From: JAIXWP01 sp964428835
GTDB taxonomy: Bacteria > Bacteroidota > Bacteroidia > Flavobacteriales_D > Sanyastnellaceae
Direction: 5' to 3'
DNA: 64,000 nucleotides
NCBI GenBank assembly: GCA_964428835.1
Contig: CAYRZQ010000017.1
Span: 4,370 to 68,369, forward strand
Part shown: in pieces, positions 41,346-48,991 of the stretch
Layout: every line of letters starts with the position of its first letter
Position numbering within the stretch: position 1 is the stretch's first letter
Notes under the pieces: generated by a model
Databases searched by the model: none
What the model saw: the letters and a program-made list of their open reading frames with translations, nothing else
What the model was told of the DNA's origin: nothing
Made by a program: the position numbers and the translations under genes

Positions 41346-41513
41346 CTATTTTGATTCTTCTAATGGCAATCTGCTTTGTTCGTTGATCACCTCTTTGCGC
41401 GTGCCGAATACGCTGATCACAGCAATCACAAACACGCTTACAAATAGGATGAGACCAATCATTGGGAATACACTTATTCCGCTGATGCTTTCGAGATAAT
41501 TGATGAATTTCAT
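41346..41513 (-). CDS. ccoQ: Cbb3-type oxidase subunit CcoQ, 55 residues
   Basis: Reverse-strand ATG at 41513 to TAG at 41346. The product MKFINYLESISGISVFPMIG continues with LILFVSVFVIAVISVFGTRKEVINEQ: one transmembrane helix followed by a charged tail, the layout and size of the CcoQ/FixQ subunit. It lies between the ccoNO fusion (1 bp away) and ccoP (13 bp), exactly where ccoQ is expected. CcoQ stabilises the complex. Confidence 0.88.
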   Translation of the reverse strand: MKFINYLESISGISVFPMIGLILFVSVFVIAVISVFGTRKEVINEQSRLPLEESK

Positions 41514-41514
41514 G

Positions 41515-43686
41515 CTATTTCTGTGTTAAAGAATTAGGAGTATTCTCAATCTCGAGGTCATGGCCAAGGCGCTGCAAATACGCAATCAATGCTATGATTT
41601 CGTGATTTGGTTGAAGGCCTTCTTCGCCTACAAGCAAGCTGGCTTCATCTTGTTTCAAACTTTCGTAAATCACGTTCGCTTGTTTTTCAAGATCCACTTT
41701 CGCATTTGCAATGTCTTCATCGGTGTAAGGCACACCCAATGTTTGCATCGCAGCTAGCTTTTTACCCGTTACATCTGTATCAATGTCTGAGTTGAACAAC
41801 CAAGGATAACGTGGCATGATAGAACCAGGCGACATAGATGTTGGATCGGCCATGTGATTGTAGTGCCAGCTATCCATCTTTTTGTTTCTGCCTGCACCTT
41901 CACGCGCCAAGTCTGGTCCGGTGCGCTTAGAACCCCACTGGAATGGGTGATCATACACAAATTCTCCCGCTTTAGAGTAATCTCCATAGCGCTCTGTTTC
42001 ACTTCTGAACGGACGAATCATTTGAGAGTGACAGGTATAACAACCTTCTCTGATGTAGATATCGCGTCCCTCTAATTCAAGCGGTGTATAAGGTTTTACA
42101 CTCGCAATGGTCGGAATATTTTCTTTGATTAGGAATGTAGGAATCATCTCAATGATACCACCAATAGCTACTGCCACGAGTGAAATCACCAACATCTGAA
42201 CAGGCTTACGCTCAATCCAACGGTGCCAGTGCTCTTTGCCATGAATCTCGACTTTCTTCGCCAATGCTGGCGCTTCAGCTGCTTCGTTGGCAACGAAAGA
42301 ACCTGCTTTCACTGTTTTCCAAAGATTCACCACCATCATGATTGCACCTACGAAAAAGAGCAATCCACCGAGTGCACGCAATGCGTAGAATGGACGAAGG
42401 TGTGTTACAGTATCAAGGAATTGATATTTCAATTGCCCTTCTGGTGTGAATTCTTTCCACATAGTGCTTTGAACCCATCCAGCCCAATACATTGGTACAG
42501 CATAAAGAACGATACCCAACGTGCCTATCCAGAAGTGCCAGTTGGCGAGCTTTTTAGAAGCAAGGTTCGTTTGGAACATGCGTGGTATCAACCAGTACAA
42601 AACACCAAAAGTGAGGAATCCATTCCATCCAAGAGCACCTACGTGCACGTGCGCGATGGTCCAGTCGGTGAAGTGAGAGATGGCATTCACATTTTTCAAT
42701 GATAGCATTGGGCCTTCGAAAGTGGCCATACCGTAGGCTGTTATGGCTACAACCATAAACTTCAAAACAACGTCGTCTCTTACTTTATCCCAAGCACCTC
42801 TGAGTGTCAAAAGACCATTGATCATACCTCCCCAAGATGGCGCGATGAGCATTACAGAGAATACTGTTCCCAAAGATTGCGCCCAGTCTGGCAATGAGGT
42901 ATAGAGCAAGTGGTGAGGACCAGCCCAGATATAAATGAATATCAATGCCCAAAAGTGAATAATAGATAGGCGGTATGAATACACTGGTCTATTAGCCGCT
43001 TTGGGAATGAAGTAATACATGATACCGAGATAAGGCGTGGTGAGGAAGAATGCCACGGCGTTGTGACCATACCACCACTGCACAAGTGCGTCTTGCACGC
43101 CAGCGTACCATGAATATGATTTGAATAATGTTACAGGCAATTCAAAACTATTCACAATATGGAGCATCGCCACCGTAACCCATGTAGCGATATAAAACCA
43201 AACGGCAACATACAGGTGACGCTCGCGACGTTTGATAATAGTACCAAACATATTGATACCAAAAATCACCCACACCAATGTAATCATGATGTCGATGGGC
43301 CATTCGAGCTCCGCGTATTCCTTACCCGTGGTCATCCCCAATGCAAGGGTCACCGCGGCGAATACGATAATGAGCTGCCAGCCCCAAAAGTGAATCTTTG
43401 AAAGCAGATCACTAAACATGCGCGCTTTCATCAAGCGCTGCAAGGAGTAATAGACTCCCATAAAAATACCATTACCCACAAATGCGAATATCACCGCATT
43501 GGTGTGAATCGGTCTTAAGCGACCAAAGGTGGTAAAACTGAGATTGAAGTTGAGCGATGGAAAGACCAGTTGCAGCGCAACAATCAATCCCACCAGCATT
43601 CCAACGATACCCCAGATGGCAGCTGCCCAGGCAAACTGCTTGACAATCTTGTTGTCATACTCGAAGCGTTCAATGTTTGTGTTCAT
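41515..43686 (-). CDS. ccoNO: Fused cbb3 cytochrome c oxidase subunits I and II (CcoN-CcoO)
   Basis: A 723-residue fusion. The CcoN part (about 1-490) has the low-spin heme ligand H61 in RPIHTNA, CuB/active-site His at H208 (WWYGHNAV), H258-H259 (GPHHLLY), and the heme ligands H346/H348 (IAHVHVG), over some 12 helices. A junction helix (about 497-520) leads to the CcoO part, with the single heme c motif CYTCH (C549, C552, H553), QMIRPFRSE and a distal GSIMPRYPW Met. Both halves are complete. The enzyme reduces O2 with high affinity and pumps protons. The fusion is the normal form in this phylum. Its start overlaps ccoS as ATGA. Confidence 0.96.
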   Translation of the reverse strand: MNTNIERFEYDNKIVKQFAWAAAIWGIVGMLVGLIVALQLVFPSLNFNLSFTTFGRLRPIHTNAVIFAFVGNGIFMGVYYSLQRLMKARMFSDLLSKIHFWGWQLIIVFAAVTLALGMTTGKEYAELEWPIDIMITLVWVIFGINMFGTIIKRRERHLYVAVWFYIATWVTVAMLHIVNSFELPVTLFKSYSWYAGVQDALVQWWYGHNAVAFFLTTPYLGIMYYFIPKAANRPVYSYRLSIIHFWALIFIYIWAGPHHLLYTSLPDWAQSLGTVFSVMLIAPSWGGMINGLLTLRGAWDKVRDDVVLKFMVVAITAYGMATFEGPMLSLKNVNAISHFTDWTIAHVHVGALGWNGFLTFGVLYWLIPRMFQTNLASKKLANWHFWIGTLGIVLYAVPMYWAGWVQSTMWKEFTPEGQLKYQFLDTVTHLRPFYALRALGGLLFFVGAIMMVVNLWKTVKAGSFVANEAAEAPALAKKVEIHGKEHWHRWIERKPVQMLVISLVAVAIGGIIEMIPTFLIKENIPTIASVKPYTPLELEGRDIYIREGCYTCHSQMIRPFRSETERYGDYSKAGEFVYDHPFQWGSKRTGPDLAREGAGRNKKMDSWHYNHMADPTSMSPGSIMPRYPWLFNSDIDTDVTGKKLAAMQTLGVPYTDEDIANAKVDLEKQANVIYESLKQDEASLLVGEEGLQPNHEIIALIAYLQRLGHDLEIENTPNSLTQK

Positions 43687-43868
43687 ACTTTTTGATTGGT
43701 TGTAGTATTATCTGATTTAGTTTCGGGTTTGGGATCATCCATCAACATGCGAATGGATGGCGTATAATCATCATCAAACTGCCCATTCTTGGCGGCATAC
43801 AGAAAGGCTATTAAAAAGCCCGCTGCCACAGGGATGCTGATTCCAATTAATATATAGATGGCACTCAT
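43683..43868 (-). CDS. ccoS: Cbb3 oxidase assembly protein CcoS
   Basis: A 61-residue single-helix protein: MSAIYILIGISIPVAAGFLI, AFLYAAKNGQFDDDYTPSIRML. The FDDDYTPSIRML segment is the CcoS signature. I use the ATG at 43868, which matches the conserved N-terminus; an in-frame start at 43910 would add 14 residues and run into the regulatory site region. CcoS is needed to insert heme b and copper in CcoN. The stop codon overlaps the ccoNO start (ATGA). A TGAC-N4-GTCA palindrome ends 70 bp upstream. Confidence 0.92.
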   Translation of the reverse strand: MSAIYILIGISIPVAAGFLIAFLYAAKNGQFDDDYTPSIRMLMDDPKPETKSDNTTTNQKV

Positions 43869-43937
43869 CTCGTACTTGTTTGCGTCAAATGTATTTTTCA
43901 CTACAACCATGGAGACTGATTGCAGTTAGAGAGGAGG

Positions 43938-43951
43938 CTGACTTATGTCAG
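43938..43951. promoter_or_regulatory. Crp/Fnr-type palindrome upstream of ccoS
   Basis: CTGACTTATGTCAG, half sites CTGAC and GTCAG separated by 4 bp, in the 83-bp gap between ccoI and ccoS, 70 bp before the ccoS start. Its form fits TGAC-N4-GTCA sites of Crp/Fnr proteins. Confidence 0.65.
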
Positions 43952-46417
43952 TTAGATAGATGATGTACGCAAAGCCTTGATGCGCGCCACAATGCGCGCA
44001 CTGCTTGTTGTAAACAAAATGATAGAGATAGAACTCGCAGGCATTAGTATCGCCGCAATAAAAGGTGACATTTGCCCTTGAACTGCAATCGATAATCCCA
44101 CAACATTGTACATAAGTGAGAGTATAAAACTGGCGATGACGATTTTTTTCGCATAGCCGATATAGTCAATCAAGGATGCCATTTTTTCAAATGACTTACT
44201 TTCCATTATCACATCGCTCGCTGGTGTGAAATTGTTGATGTCTTCCGATACAGCCCAGCCAATGTTGCTCTGCATCAGGGCTCCCGCGTCGTTAAGGCCA
44301 TCACCAATCATCATTACTTCTTCACCTCCCTGACGCAATTTTTCAATATAATCTTGTTTCTCATGTGGACTGCAACCAAAGTGCATCGGTGTGTCTTCTC
44401 CAAAGTATGCGTGGAGATCTTGAGCCTTTGCTGATTTATCTCCACTTAATACACTGAAGCGATAGCCTTTAGTTTTTAGTTTGTCCAATGTGTCTTTCAA
44501 TCCTGCTCTGAATCCCGTTCCGAATGAGAAGAATCCTTTGATTTCACCATTGATCTTCACATATACACGTGTGTCTTTATCGGCGATTAGATCTCCTATT
44601 CCCAACCATTGGGCATTGCCAATTTCTATGGAATCACCTTCCACACGAGCACTAATGCCTTGTCCGGGCAATTCTCTATAGTCAGCGATCACATTGGAAG
44701 TACCGATGTTTTTTAATGAGAAATAATTCGAAATGGACTGACTTAGCGGGTGATTGGACTGACTGCAAACCGAATGAACGTTCTGTTTTTCTTTTTCAGT
44801 TAAACTAATTCCTTCAAAATGAACGTTGGTGTTTTTTGAAGAGGTAATGGTCCCCGTTTTATCCCAGACGATATGGCGAATGTTTGCAATCTTTTCGAGC
44901 AAACCAGCATTCTTTAAAAATACCCCATTTTTACCCAAAACACTAATGATAGCAGCATGAGTAAACGTGGCGCTGAGAAGAAGTGAACATGGACAAGCAA
45001 CAATCAAGATGGTGGTGAGCGCATGCACGCCACGTCCCATATCTGTCGGCAACCAATAAAAGAAACTACCAAAGGAAAGCAACAGCAAAAACAATGTGAA
45101 GTGCCGCGCGATGCGGTGTACCATATTGTCCATGTCGCCAGCATAGCTCTTCTGGTTTTCTCGATTCCACAATTTCGTAAGATAACTTTGTTCGACTTCT
45201 TTTACCACTTCGAGTTCCAACTGTCCTGCTGTCTGACGACCACCAGCGTATATCAGCGAGCCAACTTCCACGTGTTCAGGCTTTGATTCGCCCGTCACAA
45301 AACTATAGTCGATGCGCGCACTACCGCTCATGAGAATAGCATCGGCAGGAATGAGCTCTTGCGACCGAATGATAATTCGGTCGCCTTTTTCCATTTTGGA
45401 TAAAGGAATAGATGTGATACCTTCTGCATTTCTTATGCGAATAGATATCGGAAAGAAAGACTTAAAATCACGGTCAAACTGAAGATTGGCTTGCGTGCGA
45501 TCTTGAAAATACCTTCCAATCAACATAAAGAATATGATACCGGCCATTGAATCCAAATAGCCATTACCTGTGCCCGAAACGATCTCATAGACGCTGCGGC
45601 CAAACGTGATGGCGAGGCTTAAACTCAACGGTAAATCAATATTCAAAAATTTTGCGCGCAATCCTTGCCATGCAGAAACGAAGAATTCGCCTCCACTATA
45701 AATCAATACCGGCAATGATAATCCCAAACTCAGAATACTAAAGAGCTTGTTCATCCCATGGTCGATGTAGCCAGAACTCAAATACTCTGGAAAGCTCAAC
45801 AGCATAATGTTGCCAAAACAAAATCCTGCCACAGTCAAGCGATAGATGCGTGATCTATCGGTCTTTTGTTCTTCTTTTTTTACAGCATGTATATATTTTA
45901 AATCGGGCTCATAACCAAGTGTTGCCAATAGTTCTACAACTTGGCGTAAGCTGGTCTCATTTTTCTTAAATGCAATAAAAATACTCTTGCGAATGAAATC
46001 CGTTTGAGATCGAAGAATCGCAGGATTGAGTTTGTATAAATGTTCTAAGAGCCACACACAGCTAGAACAGTGCATCTGAGGAAGCGATAGTTGTACATGC
46101 GCTTCTTCTTCATTTTGAAATGTAAGAATATTATTTTGTGTAGAAATGTCTTCTAGATAAGCAAAGCGCTCGTCATTTTTGACCAGCTTTGGGGAGATAC
46201 CTTTGCTCTCATCAATTTCATAATAGCCGCAAAGCCCATTCTCATTGAGCATACGGTACACGGCTTTGCAGCCGTCGCAACAAAAATGCTTTTCATCAAA
46301 AATGTTTTCATCGTCAGGACATTTTTCGCCGCAATGAAAACAAAGAATAGAATGAGAATGAGAATGAGGATGAGAATGAGGATGAGAATGAGGATGAGTG
46401 GGGGTGAAGAGGGTCAT
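43952..46417 (-). CDS. ccoI: Copper-translocating P1B-type ATPase of the cbb3 locus (CcoI) with repeat-encoded His-rich N-terminus
   Basis: An 821-residue inner-membrane ATPase that exports copper for oxidase assembly. The N-terminus carries eight His at alternate positions (8-22), then a Cys cluster (C26, C29 and CCDGC) of the ATPase-associated metal-binding domain. An HMA-like segment follows with MHCSSC. Membrane helices surround the ion-path motif CPC (VACPCSLLLS). The phosphorylation motif is VWDKTGTI, the hinge GDGLNDAGAL, and the TGES region reads VTGESKPEH. Length is typical. The His tail derives from a hexamer repeat. It is followed after 83 bp by ccoS and lies 5 bp downstream of a small unknown gene. 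Confidence 0.94.
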   Translation of the reverse strand: MTLFTPTHPHSHPHSHPHSHSHSILCFHCGEKCPDDENIFDEKHFCCDGCKAVYRMLNENGLCGYYEIDESKGISPKLVKNDERFAYLEDISTQNNILTFQNEEEAHVQLSLPQMHCSSCVWLLEHLYKLNPAILRSQTDFIRKSIFIAFKKNETSLRQVVELLATLGYEPDLKYIHAVKKEEQKTDRSRIYRLTVAGFCFGNIMLLSFPEYLSSGYIDHGMNKLFSILSLGLSLPVLIYSGGEFFVSAWQGLRAKFLNIDLPLSLSLAITFGRSVYEIVSGTGNGYLDSMAGIIFFMLIGRYFQDRTQANLQFDRDFKSFFPISIRIRNAEGITSIPLSKMEKGDRIIIRSQELIPADAILMSGSARIDYSFVTGESKPEHVEVGSLIYAGGRQTAGQLELEVVKEVEQSYLTKLWNRENQKSYAGDMDNMVHRIARHFTLFLLLLSFGSFFYWLPTDMGRGVHALTTILIVACPCSLLLSATFTHAAIISVLGKNGVFLKNAGLLEKIANIRHIVWDKTGTITSSKNTNVHFEGISLTEKEKQNVHSVCSQSNHPLSQSISNYFSLKNIGTSNVIADYRELPGQGISARVEGDSIEIGNAQWLGIGDLIADKDTRVYVKINGEIKGFFSFGTGFRAGLKDTLDKLKTKGYRFSVLSGDKSAKAQDLHAYFGEDTPMHFGCSPHEKQDYIEKLRQGGEEVMMIGDGLNDAGALMQSNIGWAVSEDINNFTPASDVIMESKSFEKMASLIDYIGYAKKIVIASFILSLMYNVVGLSIAVQGQMSPFIAAILMPASSISIILFTTSSARIVARIKALRTSSI
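46350..46397 (-). repeat. GAATGA/GGATGA hexamer array encoding the His-rich start of CcoI
   Basis: Eight hexamers in a row on the plus strand (five GAATGA, three GGATGA). Read on the minus strand in frame they give His-Ser and His-Pro pairs. Confidence 0.9.
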
Positions 46418-46422
46418 GGCGA

Positions 46423-46794
46423 TTACTTGTAACCGATAGACAATTCTTGACCTTGCTCATTTTGCACGGAAAGAGTCCAATTATCTGTGGCAGTAGTCTC
46501 CAACCATAATCTTCCAGATCTTCTGAATACCTGAACATACAAGCCATAATGGTCGCGAAACATGCCTTCTAATTCACTCACAGTCATCGCGTCGGTGATG
46601 TTTAATTCACCATCGCTGTGCACCAAACGAAAATCCTTCAATAAGGCGTCATCCGTTTTCATATATTTTTTCTCAGAGCCCTTTCCAGTTTGATGAGGAC
46701 GAGAAAAAAACTCCAGCTTCAGATAAGGATACTGCTCTGAAAAAGTCTTCTGTATGGACTTAATCGTGAGTGTGTCTGAAATGTGTATGTTCAT
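46423..46794 (-). CDS. Unknown small protein of the cbb3 locus, 123 residues
   Basis: A soluble alpha/beta protein without signal peptide: MNIHISDTLTIKSIQKTFSE at the N-terminus, a middle ITDAMTVSELEGMFRDHYGLYVQVFRRSGRLW, and WTLSVQNEQG near the end. It appears to contain two related halves with an alpha-beta unit each. No Cys or His cluster. No function known to me. It lies between the universal stress gene (11 bp) and ccoI (5 bp) in the same operon, which suggests a role in oxidase expression or assembly, or in stress response; that is inference from position. Confidence 0.75.
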   Translation of the reverse strand: MNIHISDTLTIKSIQKTFSEQYPYLKLEFFSRPHQTGKGSEKKYMKTDDALLKDFRLVHSDGELNITDAMTVSELEGMFRDHYGLYVQVFRRSGRLWLETTATDNWTLSVQNEQGQELSIGYK

Positions 46795-46805
46795 GTTCGT
46801 TGGGC

Positions 46806-47630
46806 TTAATCTTCTGAAATAATCAATACGGGTACACTACTCTTGAATGCTAGCTGTCGCGTATGCGATGGATAAATTAATTTCCAAAAAATATTATGTT
46901 TCCGTGCTACCATCACTACGAGATTGGACTTGAATCTGCGCACCCAGTCATTCAATACCTCGGTGGTTTCTCCAGGTATATCGCTTAAAAAATGAACCTG
47001 ACTTTCACTGCCCATTATATTCTTCACGGGCTGAATTGCCGTAGTGTCTTTACCATTGAACGGAGAGTCCATCACATGAACATAATGCACCTTCGCACCA
47101 AATTTTTGCCCCATGTGCTGGAGAAAATTCAAACCTGTGTGAATGGGTATTTGTTTTTGATCGAATGCAAATGCAATTTTTTTCCAAGGTCTAAAACGCG
47201 CATCAGGAGGAACAACCAAAATCGGACAAGGCAACTCGCCCGCGAGATTGGTGGCGGTGCTTCCAAATACCACTTCACTAAACTTATCCACGTGCTTCAT
47301 ACCCATTACCACAATGGTCTCGGGATCTTTGGATACATATTCTTTCAATAGTTCTCCGGTAAGTCCGATTTCGGAATTTCCACGGATTCGAAGCGCCGGA
47401 CCCATTTTCGAACTTACATGCTTTACCAGTTCTGCCATTTTATCTCTGTCGCTTTCAGCAATTTCGTCAAGTGTGATACTCACATCGATAAACGAATCAC
47501 TTACCACCGGAATGTATGTGGCATGCAAGAGCAACAACTCTGCTTTCATAATCATCGCGAGGCGCGCGGCATAGTTCACAGCCGTTCGTGATTCGCGTGT
47601 GTAATCGGTAGTAGCGATGATGGTATTCAT
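46806..47630 (-). CDS. Universal stress protein with two UspA domains
   Basis: A 274-residue tandem UspA protein. Domain 1 (about 1-140) begins IIATTDYTRESRTAVNYAARLAMIMKAELLLLHA and ends with the nucleotide-site pattern GMKHVDKFSEVVFGSTATNLAGELPCPILVVPP (G-x2-G-type loop modified). Domain 2 (150-274) ends VVMVARKHNIFWKLIYPSHTRQLAFKSSVPVLIISED. Such proteins bind ATP or act as stress chaperones or regulators. First gene of the cbb3 region, with a Crp/Fnr-type palindrome 70 bp upstream, so low-oxygen induction is likely. Confidence 0.9.
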   Translation of the reverse strand: MNTIIATTDYTRESRTAVNYAARLAMIMKAELLLLHATYIPVVSDSFIDVSITLDEIAESDRDKMAELVKHVSSKMGPALRIRGNSEIGLTGELLKEYVSKDPETIVVMGMKHVDKFSEVVFGSTATNLAGELPCPILVVPPDARFRPWKKIAFAFDQKQIPIHTGLNFLQHMGQKFGAKVHYVHVMDSPFNGKDTTAIQPVKNIMGSESQVHFLSDIPGETTEVLNDWVRRFKSNLVVMVARKHNIFWKLIYPSHTRQLAFKSSVPVLIISED

Positions 47631-47700
47631 ATAATTGAATTTTACAAGTCAAAAGTCCTGTTAATTCAATATACTCATAATGAGGGCGGTCAATGCTACT

Positions 47701-47716
47701 CATGACATTTGTCATG
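47701..47716. promoter_or_regulatory. Crp/Fnr-type palindrome upstream of usp
   Basis: CATGACATTTGTCATG is a perfect inverted repeat with arms CATGAC/GTCATG and a 4-bp centre. It starts 70 bp upstream of the usp start (47630), the same distance as the ccoS site from ccoS. Confidence 0.7.
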
Positions 47717-47787
47717 CGTGATTTTATAAGCCTGAAAATGAGTGATTTAACAATCAAAAGTGGATATCTACCCGAGTGGAAGAGATT

Positions 47788-48033
47788 ATGAATCAACGTT
47801 TTGTTGATTTTTGGTCAAACATGAAACAAGTGAACCAAGCTAATCAGTACCGCAAACAGCTCGTAAGACGCGAAATCCCTGCCGCTTCAGAGATTGAAGC
47901 ACTAAAGAAGGAAGTGCAGGAATTGACGATTGAAAATAGAAAACTCCAAGAAGAGTTGGTCGCCCGCGAAGAATTGATGCAGAATCTCTTCTCATTCATC
48001 GCAGACAACCAACACATTCAGGAGAAAAAATAG
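47788..48033 (+). CDS. Small coiled-coil protein, 81 residues
   Basis: MNQRFVDFWSNMKQVNQANQ at the N-terminus, then RKQLVRREIPAASEIEALKKEVQELTIENRKLQEELVAREELMQNLFSFIADNQ. The region about residues 33-65 is a clear heptad coiled coil. No membrane segment or signal. I take the ATG at 47788 because the purine-rich GGAAGAG lies 4 bp before it; a GTG at 47776 in frame would add four residues. No family recognised. It stands alone between the usp promoter region and convergent fabD. Confidence 0.65.
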   Translation: MNQRFVDFWSNMKQVNQANQYRKQLVRREIPAASEIEALKKEVQELTIENRKLQEELVAREELMQNLFSFIADNQHIQEKK

Positions 48034-48035
48034 AT

Positions 48036-48929
48036 TTATGCTGTTGTCGCCCACTCAGCGGATGCCGCTGGTAGATCGCGACTTACTTTCTTAAATAATC
48101 CTTGCAAAACTTTGCCAGGGCCAACTTCAATCACTTCAGCGCAACCATCAGCAATCATCTGATTCATGGACTGAGTCCAACGTACTGGCGCTGTGAGCTG
48201 ATCAATTAGATTCTTCTTAATCTCATCCGGATTGCTCACCGCAGATGCTGTCACGTTTTGATATACAGGGCAAATGGGCGTACTGAAAGGCGTTGCTGCA
48301 ATCGCTGCTTCAAGTTCCACACGAGCAGGTTCCATCAGTGGACTGTGGAAAGCGCCGCCAACTGCGAGTTTCAAGGCACGCTTGGCGCCAGCCGCAGATA
48401 ATGCTGCGCATGCTGCATCAATGGCCGCTACTTCTCCCGAAATCACCAATTGTCCGGGACAGTTGTAATTGGCTGCCACCACTACCCCTGCTGTTTCAGC
48501 ACAAATTTTTTCAACCACAGCATCTTCCAATCCTAAGATTGCAGCCATCGTTGAAGGGGTGATTTCACATGCTTTTTGCATCGCCATTGCACGTGCATAG
48601 ACGAGCTTGAGCGCATCCTCAAATTTCAAAGTGCGATTGGCTACTAGCGCAGAAAATTCCCCTAAGCTGTGTCCTGCCACCATATCCGGTTTGAAACCCT
48701 CGCCCAAGAGCGACGCTAATGTCACACTGTGCAAGAATATCGCGGGTTGGGTCACTTTTGTCTGCTTCAAATCCTCTTCACTGCCGCTGAACATGATATC
48801 GGTAAGGCGAAAACCTAAGATATCGTTTGCGCTCTCCATCATGGCCTTTGCTGATGCGCTGCTCTCATAAAGATCTTTCCCCATGCCTGGGAATTGGGAC
48901 CCTTGTCCAGGGAATACGTATGCTTTCAT
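48036..48929 (-). CDS. fabD: Malonyl-CoA:ACP transacylase
   Basis: A 297-residue enzyme that loads malonyl groups onto acyl carrier protein for fatty acid synthesis. Begins KAYVFPGQGSQFPGMGKDLYE. The active-site Ser is S88 in AGHSLGEFSAL; the substrate Arg is in YARAMAMQKA and the catalytic His in GGAFHSPLMEPA. C-terminal EVGPGKVLQGLFKK is typical. The ATG at 48929 is preferred over the in-frame start at 48947, since the conserved strand starts right after it. It is divergent from the histidine kinase gene. Confidence 0.95.
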   Translation of the reverse strand: MKAYVFPGQGSQFPGMGKDLYESSASAKAMMESANDILGFRLTDIMFSGSEEDLKQTKVTQPAIFLHSVTLASLLGEGFKPDMVAGHSLGEFSALVANRTLKFEDALKLVYARAMAMQKACEITPSTMAAILGLEDAVVEKICAETAGVVVAANYNCPGQLVISGEVAAIDAACAALSAAGAKRALKLAVGGAFHSPLMEPARVELEAAIAATPFSTPICPVYQNVTASAVSNPDEIKKNLIDQLTAPVRWTQSMNQMIADGCAEVIEVGPGKVLQGLFKKVSRDLPAASAEWATTA

Positions 48930-48946
48930 ATTTTTTGGATTTGGCA

Positions 48947-48954
48947 CGAAGATA
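48947..48954 (-). promoter_or_regulatory. -7 promoter box of fabD
   Basis: Reverse-strand TATCTTCG (TAnnTTTG, one mismatch), 17 nt before the fabD start. It overlaps back-to-back with the kinase promoter at 48973-48980. Confidence 0.35.
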
Positions 48955-48972
48955 ATAATTCGCGTTATTCCG

Positions 48973-48980
48973 TAATTTCG
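48973..48980 (+). promoter_or_regulatory. -7 promoter box of the RprX-like kinase
   Basis: TAATTTCG (one mismatch) 11 nt before the ATG at 48992. Confidence 0.35.
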
Positions 48981-48991
48981 AAGCGTAAATT

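Noticed and set aside
46314..46547. Reverse-strand frame with Ser-Phe repeat overlapping the ccoI start
   Set aside because: Another frame of the hexamer array and of two well-supported genes.
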